Shown here: positions 8,130 through 16,712 of the stretch, piece after piece | How the letters are laid out: every line of letters begins with the position of its first letter | Position numbering within the stretch: position 1 is the stretch's first letter | Assembly (NCBI RefSeq): GCF_009647655.1 | Contig: NZ_WJFD01000001.1 | Span: forward strand, 620,001 to 684,000 | Origin: Chitinophaga sp. SYP-B3965 | GTDB lineage: Bacteria; Bacteroidota; Bacteroidia; Chitinophagales; Chitinophagaceae | Direction: 5' to 3' | DNA length: 64,000 nucleotides | Made by a program: the position numbers and the translations under genes | Notes under the pieces: model-generated | Told to the model about the DNA's origin: nothing | The model's database searches: none | Seen by the model: the letters and a program-made list of their open reading frames with translations, nothing else

Positions 8130-9144
8130 AGTTTAAATTATTCAACTCTGACTGCGCCTGGGCTTTCAGCGGGCCCTCCATGCGAACGATCTCCCGCAGG
8201 AGCCTGCGGGCTTTGCCGTTCTGGCCTTTGGTGCGGTAGCAGAGCGCCAGTTGGTATTTGGCGCGCTCGGAGAATTTATAGTTGGTGCTGAGCCTTCTGA
8301 ATTGATCGATGGCTTCATTTACATTTCCCTGTTGCTGATATAACATCGCGGCACGGAAAAGGGATTCATCGCCGGTTTGTGTAGCGGCAACTGGTTTGGG
8401 ATCATCCTCTTTCTCCTTTTCCTTTTCTTTGGGTGCCGGTGGTGGTGGCGGTGTTGCCACTACTTTTTCTTCTTTAGGTGCTTCTTTTACTACTGGTACT
8501 GCTGGCTGTATGCGTGTATTCGTGTCGGTTACCAGTACTTTTTTTAGTGTATCTTTTGCAACCGGTTTCTTTTTTGCGGCTAACAGCGCGGAATCCTTGG
8601 GTTGTGTTTTATTAGCGGAGCTATCTTTAGCAATACTGTATTGCGATTGTATAACAGGTGGTTTTGTCTCACTGGCCAGGTACTGAGATTCAGTTGAAGC
8701 GGGTATGATGACAGCATCCGTTGTTTTTACAACAAGTGCCGGCCTGTTCTTGAGGTGTTCCCGTAATAAGAAGATGCTTCCTCCGCCCAGTGCCAGGAAC
8801 ATGATCACCCAGAAATAGGAAAGGAGGCTTTCCCTGGTATTATTGCCCTGTGGCGTGTGGCGTGTTTTTAAGGAGGATTGTTGTACAGCTGGTGCATATT
8901 CCCTTTGCAGGTAAAGGCTCAGTTGTTTGCTCAGGCGTTCGTAAGGCTCCTTGTTTTTTGGATTTTGCAGGCTTTCCAGTGCGTCGTGGCAAAGATCACA
9001 ATCCACCAGGTGCTGTTCGATCAGGTGTTTTTCCCAATCCGTCATGTTTCCGTTCAGGTAACGGGGGAGCTGATCCCTGCTGAGACAGCGCACAGGGGTG
9101 AAGATCTTGAAGATCCTTTCTTGTCTTGGAAAATCATTATTCAT
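8128..9144 (-). CDS. anti-sigma factor fused to periplasmic TPR domain
   Basis: The 338-residue protein starts with a zinc-finger anti-sigma domain (H45-x3-C49-x2-C52), then has one transmembrane helix at about 107-127. A long low-complexity Lys/Pro/Thr-rich periplasmic linker follows (about 140-255, with several PPP and KEKEKE stretches), then tetratricopeptide repeats at about 265-335. It overlaps the sigma-like gene upstream by 8 bp, which implies translational coupling. The periplasmic TPR part could sense envelope proteins or act in a complex. It is a longer paralogue of the anti-sigma protein at 6874. The architecture is clear; the signal is unknown. Confidence 0.75.
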   Translation of the reverse strand: MNNDFPRQERIFKIFTPVRCLSRDQLPRYLNGNMTDWEKHLIEQHLVDCDLCHDALESLQNPKNKEPYERLSKQLSLYLQREYAPAVQQSSLKTRHTPQGNNTRESLLSYFWVIMFLALGGGSIFLLREHLKNRPALVVKTTDAVIIPASTESQYLASETKPPVIQSQYSIAKDSSANKTQPKDSALLAAKKKPVAKDTLKKVLVTDTNTRIQPAVPVVKEAPKEEKVVATPPPPPAPKEKEKEKEDDPKPVAATQTGDESLFRAAMLYQQQGNVNEAIDQFRRLSTNYKFSERAKYQLALCYRTKGQNGKARRLLREIVRMEGPLKAQAQSELNNLN

Positions 9145-9691
9145 ATACCTGGTCCATCAAATGAGTAGCTAGTTTCTTCTTCACTCCTTTTAAAGTATGG
9201 CGTACTTTATCCCGGGGAATATTTTGCTTTTTAGCGATGTCGCTGAATGACTGTTGCTCCAGGTAGAATTGCGTGATCAATCGGAGATCTTCTGCGTTGA
9301 GTTGTGCAAGGGCTTTTTCCAGGTGCGTCAATAAAGCTTCTTTGGCAATAGGGTTATTTCCGGCATGTTCTATGCGTGATTCAAGACGGTATAATGCCTG
9401 GTTCGGATAAAAAACGGGTACGGCGTTACCTTTCCCAAAGTAAGATTGAACCAATGCGTAAACAGATTCGTTTATCTTACCAAAAGCAGTTTGAATGCGG
9501 TTATATAATTGCTTTGTGAGTTCGGGGAAGGCTGTTTCAGCTGTTTTTTCGCTGGAAAGCTTAGGTAGGCTCACGGCTACCAGCAAATGGCTGTACCGGT
9601 CCAGTAAAACACCAGCCGCCTCCCGATCATGAAACTTTTTGATCCGGAGCAGCAATTCTTTATCAGTTAAGTTATTTAACAGGAGGTGCAT
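9137..9691 (-). CDS. divergent sigma factor-like protein (module A)
   Basis: The 184-residue protein has a recognisable sigma region 4 near the C terminus (residues about 138-175: LITQFYLEQQSFSDIAKKQNIPRDKVRHTLKGVKKKL) and a start resembling region 2 (LTDKELLLRIKKFHDREAAGVLLDRY). The segment where region 2 binds core polymerase and the -10 element is poorly conserved. It may be a degenerate ECF sigma factor or only a sigma-like regulator. The 8-bp overlap with its anti-sigma partner supports a functional pair. It is divergent from the NlpC/P60 gene with 72 bp between them. Confidence 0.65.
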   Translation of the reverse strand: MHLLLNNLTDKELLLRIKKFHDREAAGVLLDRYSHLLVAVSLPKLSSEKTAETAFPELTKQLYNRIQTAFGKINESVYALVQSYFGKGNAVPVFYPNQALYRLESRIEHAGNNPIAKEALLTHLEKALAQLNAEDLRLITQFYLEQQSFSDIAKKQNIPRDKVRHTLKGVKKKLATHLMDQVYE

Positions 9692-9763
9692 AAGCTTATT
9701 CTTATATTTACGCGTTTTCGTGTTAAAAGTTCATTCACAGTTCATATTATTTAAACAATTAAC

Positions 9764-10525
9764 ATGCCATTTGCAATCACGATTGTGCCCATTATGCCTT
9801 TACGTGCGGAACCATCGCATCGAAGTGAGATGGTTTCGCAGGCGTTATTTGGAGAATGCGTTGAAACAGAGCCACTTACCAATGAAGGTTGGATCAAGGT
9901 AAGGATGCAGTATGATGGTTATGAGGGATGGGTAACGGCTGCCCACCTGGAAACCATCACTTTGGAGGAATTTAATGCCCCTTTCACCCATATTGCCAAT
10001 CAATGGGCGGCCCGTTTATCTGTGAATGAACAACCCATGTACATTCCTTACGGCTGTATGCTTAAGCTGGATAATAATGTATGGGGAAATATTACGGTGA
10101 AACCGGAATCGGGGATAGAAGCCTATAAACAACCCCGTTCTCCCAGAACGGCATGGCATACGATCGCTAATTCTTTTCTCAATACGGGCTATTTATGGGG
10201 CGGGAAATCTGTGTTTGGCATAGACTGTTCCGGTTTTACCCAATCTGTGTATAAAATCCTCGGCATACCGCTGTTACGGGATGCTTACCAGCAGGCCACA
10301 CAAGGAGAGCTGGTATCCCTGATCCAGGAAGCAAAAGGTGGGGACCTGGCTTTTTTTGACAATGAGGCAGGGAAGATCACCCATGTGGGTATTATGCTCA
10401 ATGATCAGCAGATCATTCATTCTTCAGGAAAGGTGCGGATAGATCCGATCGATCACCAGGGGATCGTGAATGCTGATACGGGGCTGAGGGCCCATAACCT
10501 GCGGTTGATCAGGCGCTTATTTTAA
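9764..10525 (+). CDS. SH3 - NlpC/P60 family cell-wall peptidase
   Basis: The 253-residue protein combines bacterial SH3-like regions (residues about 10-120, with YEGWVTAAHL) and a C-terminal NlpC/P60 cysteine peptidase domain. The catalytic Cys is C155 in GIDCSGF, the His is H207 in THVGIM, and the third polar residue is H219 in QQIIHSSG. Family members cut D-Glu-diaminopimelate bonds in peptidoglycan peptides. No signal peptide is evident from the chosen ATG. A cytoplasmic role in recycling murein peptides, as for similar SH3-NlpC proteins, is possible. It is followed by a bidirectional terminator. Confidence 0.87.
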   Translation: MPFAITIVPIMPLRAEPSHRSEMVSQALFGECVETEPLTNEGWIKVRMQYDGYEGWVTAAHLETITLEEFNAPFTHIANQWAARLSVNEQPMYIPYGCMLKLDNNVWGNITVKPESGIEAYKQPRSPRTAWHTIANSFLNTGYLWGGKSVFGIDCSGFTQSVYKILGIPLLRDAYQQATQGELVSLIQEAKGGDLAFFDNEAGKITHVGIMLNDQQIIHSSGKVRIDPIDHQGIVNADTGLRAHNLRLIRRLF

Positions 10526-10528
10526 TAA

Positions 10529-10555
10529 AAAAGCCGATCAGGATGACCGGCTTTT
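10529..10555. terminator. bidirectional terminator between NlpC/P60 and ppa genes
   Basis: AAAAGCCGATC pairs with GACCGGCTTTT (one mismatch). On the minus strand the hairpin is followed by a stronger T run, so it should serve ppa as well as the NlpC/P60 gene. Confidence 0.75.
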
Positions 10556-10627
10556 AAAATGATAATACAGGGTGGGGGCAGTTTTTGTCAAAAAAACAAC
10601 ATCTTCCCGGCCCTATACCATACACGA

Positions 10628-11167
10628 TTATTTTTTCGGGAAGGTCTTATTATAAAGTTCCAGGCTTTCCAGGATGATCTGTTCTGCTTTTGCTTTATTT
10701 TGGAATTCTTCCACTTTAACGGTCTTATTTTCCAGCTTCTTGTATTCTTCAAAGAAGTGACGCATTTCATCAATAAAATGAGGCGGCAGTTCAGAGATGT
10801 CGTTGATATGGTTCACGCTCATATCATGGGCAGCAACAGCGATGATCTTGTCATCTGCTTCGCCGCCATCGATCATTTGCATCACGCCGATCACTTTCGC
10901 ATCTACCATGCACAAAGGCACGCAATCTATCTGGGAAAGGATGAGGATGTCCAGCGGATCATGATCATCGCAGTATGTTTGGGGAATGAACCCGTAGTTG
11001 GCGGGGTAGTATACTGAAGAATATAATACACGGTCCAGTTTCAGCAGGCCGCTTTCTTTGTCCAGTTCGTATTTGGCACGGGATCCTTTGGGAATTTCAA
11101 TGATACCTGTTACCACGTGAGGTACTTTATCCCCGGGACTAACGCTGTGCCATGGATTTGTTGTCAT
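10628..11167 (-). CDS. ppa: inorganic pyrophosphatase, family I
   Basis: This 179-residue cytoplasmic enzyme hydrolyses pyrophosphate to phosphate and so drives biosynthetic reactions. The metal-binding signature is present as D68-H-D70-P-L-D73, with the substrate-binding stretch [16 protein letters not shown] before it. Length and motif order match soluble family I enzymes; the His within the signature is a slight departure from the usual Gly/Ser/Asn. It is monocistronic, with a candidate promoter about 145 bp upstream. Confidence 0.95.
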   Translation of the reverse strand: MTTNPWHSVSPGDKVPHVVTGIIEIPKGSRAKYELDKESGLLKLDRVLYSSVYYPANYGFIPQTYCDDHDPLDILILSQIDCVPLCMVDAKVIGVMQMIDGGEADDKIIAVAAHDMSVNHINDISELPPHFIDEMRHFFEEYKKLENKTVKVEEFQNKAKAEQIILESLELYNKTFPKK

Positions 11168-11311
11168 AATTCAATGCTTCTTTTAAAATTAGTATATCAA
11201 TTCACGTTTACTGTTCAAATAGGCCCAAAAGCAGCTGTTAAGCCGTTCTGCGGCAACCAGATTCTTCATAATACGATAGTGGAAAAAAGGCGCTGGTTAG
11301 CTATAAAGGCG

Positions 11312-11319
11312 CAAAATTA
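11312..11319 (-). promoter_or_regulatory. candidate -7 promoter element of ppa
   Basis: TAATTTTG on the minus strand matches TAnnTTTG exactly. It would give a 5' untranslated region of about 140 nt before the ppa start at 11167. No good -33 box was found. Confidence 0.35.
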
Positions 11320-11365
11320 AGGAACAAACTGCGAATAGCTGTAAAAAAGTGGAAATAAGAGGTAT

Positions 11366-11401
11366 AAAAGCAGGCAGAAGTGTGGACTACTGCCTGCTTT
11401 T
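11366..11401 (-). terminator. terminator of DUF4878-like lipoprotein gene
   Basis: A perfect 12-bp stem (AAAAGCAGGCAG with CTGCCTGCTTTT) surrounds a 12-nt loop, just past the stop codon at 11403. Both strands end in a short T run. Confidence 0.82.
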
Positions 11402-11402
11402 A

Positions 11403-11870
11403 TTAATGAATAACATTAGAAGAAGAATCCACAGCCGGGGGAGTGGTCATGGATTTCATGTCCATTGTGCCGGGCGCTACATAAGTAGGCAGGATGCTTT
11501 CGAGTGTCAGGGATATTTTCCATTGACCGCTTTCTTTGATCAGCTGCAGGGTTTCCTGCTGGCTGGCGGAAGAATTGAGTATGGTAACGGTAGCTTTATC
11601 CCCATCTTCTTTATGATCAACGATCTTCAGCTGAGCATTTTTGATCTTTTCGCGTTCGTTCTCGTTGCGTTTGCCGTCAAAAATGGAGTAAAGCAGTATG
11701 ACCTGTTGTGATTCTTTGGTAGCAAATTCTTTAGCACGTTCGAAGTTTGATTCCTGAATAGCGTGCATAAATTCCAAGGCAACCTCCTGTGGCTCAGGTC
11801 GCTTTTTACAACTGGTAAACAGCACTCCCGAGGCACACATCAAAAAAACAATTCGCCTGTAATAGCTCAT
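11403..11870 (-). CDS. small lipoprotein, DUF4878-like
   Basis: The 155-residue protein has a lipoprotein signal peptide with lipobox LFTSC (Cys21). The mature part resembles DUF4878 proteins, an NTF2-like fold: an early helix in FMHAIQESNFERAKEFA, then beta strands with KATVTILNSS and GQWKISL. The C terminus is Pro/Ser-rich. Such proteins are exported and of unknown function, possibly binding a small ligand. It lies between phoH and ppa, all on the minus strand, but with its own terminator. Confidence 0.7.
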   Translation of the reverse strand: MSYYRRIVFLMCASGVLFTSCKKRPEPQEVALEFMHAIQESNFERAKEFATKESQQVILLYSIFDGKRNENEREKIKNAQLKIVDHKEDGDKATVTILNSSASQQETLQLIKESGQWKISLTLESILPTYVAPGTMDMKSMTTPPAVDSSSNVIH

Positions 11871-11964
11871 GTGGTTGATAGGTTAAAGTTATATTTCATT
11901 GACAAAAATAACAGGAATCAAATAATTGCGCAACTTACAATAATGACTGTTAAGATACTGTTAA

Positions 11965-12921
11965 TTAGTCTTCTTTAGCAGCTTCGTAAGCTCTGATAAT
12001 AGCTTTCACAAGGCGGTGACGAACAACATCCTCTTCATCCAGCTCCACATATCCAATACCTTCTATATTCTTCAGTATCCGGGTAGCTTTATCCAGGCCG
12101 CTCTTCTGATTTTTAGGCAGATCGATCTGGGTTTTGTCTCCCGTAATAATGGCTTTGGCGGATGAACCTATCCGGGTAAGGAACATTTTCATCTGAAGAT
12201 CAGTACAGTTCTGTGCTTCATCCAGCAGGATGAAGGCATTATCCAGCGTACGACCGCGCATATAAGCAAGCGGGGCGATCTCAATGATCCTGTTGGTCAT
12301 GAAATAACTGAGCTTATCTGCCGGGATCATATCGTCCAGGGCATCATAGAGCGGGCGCAGGTAGGGATCGATCTTTTCCTTCAGGTCTCCGGGCAGGAAT
12401 CCCAGGCTTTCGCCGGCTTCCACCGCGGGGCGGGTAAGGATGATCTTCCGTACAGCCTTATTCTTTAAAGCCCTGACGGCTAGTGCTACAGCAGTATAGG
12501 TTTTACCGGTACCGGCCGGCCCGATGGCAAAAACGATATCGTTCTTGTCCGCCAGCCCTACCATCTTCTTCTGATTGGCAGTCTTAGCGCGGATAGTGCG
12601 GCCATTGGGGCCGAAAACCAGTACTTCGTTCGGGTTACTGTCTTTGAAGTGATCTATATTGCCGCCTTCTTCTTCACCAAGGATCTGCTCAAAGTAATTT
12701 TCGCTGAGTTGACCGTTACGTTCGAGGTAGCTAACAATCTGTCCGATCTTTTCCTTGGCTGTGGCCACTTCTTCCGGGGATCCTGAAAGTTTCAGCTGTG
12801 TACCGCGGGATAAGATCTTTAACAGGGGGAACTTCTTTTTTAACAAGTCCAGTTTTCCGTTGTTGACCCCGAAAAATTCAATGGGATTTACATTTTCCAG
12901 ATTAATGATCGATTCTGTCAA
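11965..12921 (-). CDS. phoH: PhoH family ATPase (PhoH-like, KH-like N terminus)
   Basis: The 318-residue protein has an N-terminal RNA-binding-like region (1-110) and a PhoH ATPase domain with Walker A GPAGTGKT near residue 133, the family motif TRPAVEAGESLGFLPGDL, and Walker B FILLDEAQN. PhoH-like proteins of this form are linked to RNA metabolism and ribosome-related processes. It lies downstream of purE on the same strand with 108 bp between them, including a 9-bp inverted repeat. Its exact role in Bacteroidota is not known. Confidence 0.92.
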   Translation of the reverse strand: MTESIINLENVNPIEFFGVNNGKLDLLKKKFPLLKILSRGTQLKLSGSPEEVATAKEKIGQIVSYLERNGQLSENYFEQILGEEEGGNIDHFKDSNPNEVLVFGPNGRTIRAKTANQKKMVGLADKNDIVFAIGPAGTGKTYTAVALAVRALKNKAVRKIILTRPAVEAGESLGFLPGDLKEKIDPYLRPLYDALDDMIPADKLSYFMTNRIIEIAPLAYMRGRTLDNAFILLDEAQNCTDLQMKMFLTRIGSSAKAIITGDKTQIDLPKNQKSGLDKATRILKNIEGIGYVELDEEDVVRHRLVKAIIRAYEAAKED

Positions 12922-12984
12922 GTGCGGTTCGATTTAAGGTGAGTCTGCATTTCGGATCTGAACGTTGTAAACCGGTTACGAAGA

Positions 12985-13009
12985 GGATGTACGACGTATA
13001 CGTACATCC
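12985..13009. repeat. inverted repeat between purE and phoH
   Basis: GGATGTACG and CGTACATCC form a perfect 9-bp inverted repeat with a 7-nt centre. There is no T run, so it may be a protein-binding site in the phoH upstream region rather than a terminator. Confidence 0.5.
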
Positions 13010-13029
13010 ATCCGGGACATGCGTTCCAG

Positions 13030-13485
13030 TTAAATCCGGTATCCGTTCTGCTTGAACGCTTCTACGCGCTCAGCAACTTTTGTATCACTCAATGCCAGGA
13101 TCCGGGCGGCCATTACTGCGGCGTTCTTTGCTCCGGCTTTACCTACCGCCAGCGTACCTACGGGCAAACCTGCAGGCATCTGAACGATGGAATATAATGC
13201 GTCCACACCACCTGGTAAGCCACCTTCAAGGGGAACTCCCAGTACAGGTAAGGAGGTGTAGGCAGCTACTACGCCTGGTAAGGCGGCAGCCATACCTGCT
13301 GCTGCAATAATCACACCATATCCCTGCGGCTGTGCGTTGATAACCAACTCACGTACCTTATCGGGATTGCGGTGTGCGGATGCTACCACCAGTTCACTTT
13401 CAATGCCAAAGAACTGTAAGAAATTCTGTGATTCCTGCATCACTGGTTTGTCGCTCTCAGAGCCCATGATAATTAATACCTTCAT
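13030..13485 (-). CDS. purE: N5-carboxyaminoimidazole ribonucleotide mutase
   Basis: This 151-residue protein is a class I PurE, which moves the carboxyl group of N5-CAIR to give CAIR in purine synthesis. The N-terminal MGSESD loop (residues 7-12), the SAHR motif with catalytic His38, and the block GVPLEGGLPGGVDALYSIVQMPAGLPVGT are all present. The class I length and the motif set indicate a mutase, not the CO2-using class II enzyme. purK is not adjacent in this window. Confidence 0.96.
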   Translation of the reverse strand: MKVLIIMGSESDKPVMQESQNFLQFFGIESELVVASAHRNPDKVRELVINAQPQGYGVIIAAAGMAAALPGVVAAYTSLPVLGVPLEGGLPGGVDALYSIVQMPAGLPVGTLAVGKAGAKNAAVMAARILALSDTKVAERVEAFKQNGYRI

Positions 13486-13552
13486 CCTGCTAATTCGATT
13501 TTTTAACTTGCTAATGTTTAACGTTTAAAACGACTATTTCGTTTTATTGGTT

Positions 13553-13560
13553 CAAAGATA
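13553..13560 (-). promoter_or_regulatory. candidate -7 promoter element of purE
   Basis: TATCTTTG on the minus strand matches TAnnTTTG exactly, about 68 bp upstream of the purE start codon. The -33 box is unclear. Confidence 0.4.
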
Positions 13561-13664
13561 TTTAAAAGTTACACGCAACCCCGAATACAGGTATGAATTT
13601 TTTGAAAACAGAGAGAATGCCCCCTTATCTCATTATAATAGCACTAAATTGTATAATATATTGA

Positions 13665-13672
13665 GTACATTT
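13665..13672 (+). promoter_or_regulatory. candidate -7 promoter element of the PAS histidine kinase
   Basis: TACATTTG matches TAnnTTTG exactly and lies 38 bp before the ATG at 13710. It overlaps an in-frame TTG at 13671, so that TTG is unlikely to be the translation start. Confidence 0.5.
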
Positions 13673-13709
13673 GATCCTTCCAACCGCCTATGCCAAATTG
13701 AATGCGTCC

Positions 13710-16310
13710 ATGAACAATGCCTTGCTGAACCAGGTGGTGGAGGCTTTACCGGATTCTGCCGCAGTGTTTGACAAAAACCTGCAGTTGTTGGCACTGAATA
13801 AAGCCTTTGTCGAGAATAACAAAAAACACCTGGGCATTGAATTGAAAGAGGGAGATAGCCTGCACATTTTGTGTAAAGGCTACCCGGACCTCGCACAGCA
13901 GTCCCTACACAACTGGAAACGCGCCCTCACCGGCGAGCGTTTCAATTTTGTATTGTCCTTCGGCAATCCCCCGCTTCAATACGAAGTGAGGTTCAGCCCT
14001 TTGCTGGATGAGCAGCAACGTGTAACAAGCGTGCTCATGATCATCCGGAACATTCAGCAGGAAACACAGGCCCGCGAGAGTGAAGGCTTCTTCCGCAGTG
14101 TATTGGAGAACCTGCCGGTAGGCCTGCATGAGTTCACGCCGGACGGCTGGCACCGCAACATGAATGATGCCCAGCGCCAGATCCTGGGAGATGCACATCC
14201 TGCTGTAAATAATCAACCTTACAACGTACTGGAAGACCCCTTCAACCGCCGTACCGGCCTCACGGAACTGCTGGAAGAAGTAAGGATCAGGAAAGCTCCG
14301 GTTAAAAAGGAGATGTTACTGAAGTATGCAGAGCAGCATGAAGGTACGGTTACCCGCATCCAACCCCTTTATTATGAAGCTACCGGTTTCCCGGTAATGG
14401 ACCGCAACGGGGATATAGCTTACCTGTTCCTCATCCTCAGTGAGATCACAGAGAAGAAACTGGCGGTGCTCAGCCTGGAGAAGAGTGAACGCTTATTGCA
14501 TACCATCGTAGAAAACCTGCCTGTTGGTTATATCCAGTTTGATCATTACGGATTTATCCGCCGCGTGAACCAGACGCAGCGGAAGTTCTTTTCCCAGACG
14601 GGTATTGAAGAGCAGCCGGATGGTATTATGATGCATGATCCTTTCTCCCGCTTATTTGAACTGGACCAGCTTTTCCAGCAGGTGCTGCAAAAGGGTAAGA
14701 TGATCAGGATGGAGAAGAAAGTGGATATCCCTATCGGCAAAATGAGCCGCGAATTCTTCCTGGACCTTACGATGTTCCCGGTAGAAGACCCGGTGGATAA
14801 GGACCAGATAGTAGTAGCACTGGTAAATGATATCACGGAAAAGAAACGGCAGGAGATAGAAAACAATAAAACCCAGGACTTCCTTATGCAAACCGGTGAG
14901 ATCGGTAAGATAGGGGGCTGGGAGCTGGATATCATCACCAACCGGTTACGATGGAGTGCACAGACCTACAAGATCCACGAACTGCCCCCTTATGCGGCCA
15001 TGACCTTTGAAAAGGCGATGACCTTCTACACACCGGAATCGCTGAAGCGGGTGGAGCATGCCATGGCGGCCTGTATGGAAAGAGGTAAGGCATATGATAT
15101 ACAGGTAACGCTCAACACGGCACGTAATAACGTGATTCAGGCAAGGGCCATTGGCAAACCTGAATATAAGAATGGCCGCCTCATCCGTATATATGGGGTG
15201 ATCCAGGATGTAACAGAACAATTCAAGATCAGGGATCAGCTTACCCGGAATACGGAACTGATGCGCCTCTTCTTTGATACCATCGATATGGGTTATGCCG
15301 TGATGGATAAGGATGGCAAAGTGAATTTCATTAACCGTAAAGCGCAGGAGATCGTAGATCATGGCAAAGTGATTGGCCGTAATATCTTTGAAGTATTCCC
15401 TATGCTGGTGGGTTCCACCTTCCATGCCAGGATGCAGCAATGTATGAATCAGCAGGCACCGGTTTCCTTTTCCAATTACCGGCCTGAGCTTGACAAATGG
15501 TACGAGTTCCTGCTGGCGCCTATGCAGGATGGCAGCATCTCTATCTTCACCCGTAATATAACAGACAGTAAGAAGATGCAGCGGGAATTGCGGAAAGCAA
15601 ATGACCAGCTCTCTTCCCTGAATAAATACCTGGTGAACCAGAATAAGCAGCTGGAAGACTTTGCGCATATCACTTCTCATAACCTGCGGGCGCCTATCGC
15701 TAACCTGAAAGCGCTGATGCAGATCATGAATGAAACAGATGAAGAACAGGAGAAAGAGTTGTACCGCAGCATGTTCCAGGAAGTGATCAAAAACATAGAT
15801 GAAACGTTAAATGACCTGATAGAAGTAGTGCAGATCCGCAAGGACCTGAATGTAGAAAGAGAAAAGCTGGTGTTTTCAGAACGCCTGCAAAAAGTGAAGG
15901 ACATCCTTTTTGTAGACATGGAAACCAGTGGGATCCGCCTCACCACAGACTTTGCAGAGGCACCGGATATTGAGTATCCAAAGATCTACCTGGACAGTAT
16001 CCTGCAAAACCTCCTCACCAATGCCATCAAGTACCGGAGCCACGACCGGACGCCTACACTGCATTTGCGCAGCTGGACGGTGGATAGCGGCGTAATGCTA
16101 ACGGCAGAGGATAATGGTATAGGGATTGATCTGGAAAGATATGGGGCTAAACTATTTGGATTCAGGAAAACATTTCATAAGAATAAGGATGCCAAGGGAA
16201 TAGGTCTGTTTATTACCAAAAGTCAGATAGAAGCAATGGGAGGAAGTATACAGGCGGAAAGCCAACTTGGCGTTGGAACCAAATTTATCATTACCTTCAG
16301 CCCCGAATAG
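13710..16310 (+). CDS. multi-PAS sensor histidine kinase
   Basis: The 866-residue protein appears soluble, with no transmembrane helix. It contains about five PAS/PAC modules (roughly residues 1-120, 125-250, 255-385, 390-510 and 515-630), then a HisKA domain with the phospho-acceptor His657 in ITSHNLRAPIANL. The HATPase domain has an N box NLLTNAIKYR near 766, DNGIGID near 800 and KGIGLFI. It probably integrates cytoplasmic signals and passes phosphate to the single-domain response regulator 9 bp downstream. I chose the ATG at 13710 because an in-frame TTG 39 bp earlier lies inside the promoter. Ligands of the PAS domains cannot be told. Confidence 0.9.
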   Translation: MNNALLNQVVEALPDSAAVFDKNLQLLALNKAFVENNKKHLGIELKEGDSLHILCKGYPDLAQQSLHNWKRALTGERFNFVLSFGNPPLQYEVRFSPLLDEQQRVTSVLMIIRNIQQETQARESEGFFRSVLENLPVGLHEFTPDGWHRNMNDAQRQILGDAHPAVNNQPYNVLEDPFNRRTGLTELLEEVRIRKAPVKKEMLLKYAEQHEGTVTRIQPLYYEATGFPVMDRNGDIAYLFLILSEITEKKLAVLSLEKSERLLHTIVENLPVGYIQFDHYGFIRRVNQTQRKFFSQTGIEEQPDGIMMHDPFSRLFELDQLFQQVLQKGKMIRMEKKVDIPIGKMSREFFLDLTMFPVEDPVDKDQIVVALVNDITEKKRQEIENNKTQDFLMQTGEIGKIGGWELDIITNRLRWSAQTYKIHELPPYAAMTFEKAMTFYTPESLKRVEHAMAACMERGKAYDIQVTLNTARNNVIQARAIGKPEYKNGRLIRIYGVIQDVTEQFKIRDQLTRNTELMRLFFDTIDMGYAVMDKDGKVNFINRKAQEIVDHGKVIGRNIFEVFPMLVGSTFHARMQQCMNQQAPVSFSNYRPELDKWYEFLLAPMQDGSISIFTRNITDSKKMQRELRKANDQLSSLNKYLVNQNKQLEDFAHITSHNLRAPIANLKALMQIMNETDEEQEKELYRSMFQEVIKNIDETLNDLIEVVQIRKDLNVEREKLVFSERLQKVKDILFVDMETSGIRLTTDFAEAPDIEYPKIYLDSILQNLLTNAIKYRSHDRTPTLHLRSWTVDSGVMLTAEDNGIGIDLERYGAKLFGFRKTFHKNKDAKGIGLFITKSQIEAMGGSIQAESQLGVGTKFIITFSPE

Positions 16311-16319
16311 AATTCCTCT

Positions 16320-16712
16320 ATGAAGCCGTTACATTCGATCTTTATAGTAGATGATGACCCCATACACCAGCAGATCACAGAGATCATGCTGGATCGTCTG
16401 AGCATCTCTAACGCAGTTACAAAATTTTCTGACGCACAGGATGTGCTGGAGCATATCCGCGCCCAGTGCAATAATGCAAGTGAATTGCCGGATGTGATCC
16501 TCCTGGATCTGAACATGCCGGTGATGGATGGCTGGGAGTTCCTGGAAGCATTTTCACAGGTACGCCCAACACTTATCAAACAGATCAAGGTGTATGTGCT
16601 AACATCATCTATCGATGAAAAGGATAAAGAAAGGGTGAGCCAGTTCACCTTTGTGGAAGGCTATCTCACAAAGCCGCTGACCAATGATGTCATCCTCAGT
16701 TTAGGTAAGTAA
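16320..16712 (+). CDS. single-domain (CheY-like) response regulator
   Basis: The 130-residue receiver domain has no output domain. It shows the acidic pair D11/D12, phosphorylation site D63 in LLDLNMPVMDGW, T95 and K118 in the switch positions. It begins 9 bp after the PAS kinase stop codon and is surely its partner in one operon. It may act through protein contacts or a phosphorelay. It abuts the convergent rpe stop codon with no space and no terminator. Confidence 0.93.
   Translation: MKPLHSIFIVDDDPIHQQITEIMLDRLSISNAVTKFSDAQDVLEHIRAQCNNASELPDVILLDLNMPVMDGWEFLEAFSQVRPTLIKQIKVYVLTSSIDEKDKERVSQFTFVEGYLTKPLTNDVILSLGK

Noticed and set aside
13671..13709. TTG start giving a 13-residue longer PAS kinase
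   Set aside because: The TTG forms the end of a perfect TAnnTTTG promoter element, and ATG at 13710 is a normal start.
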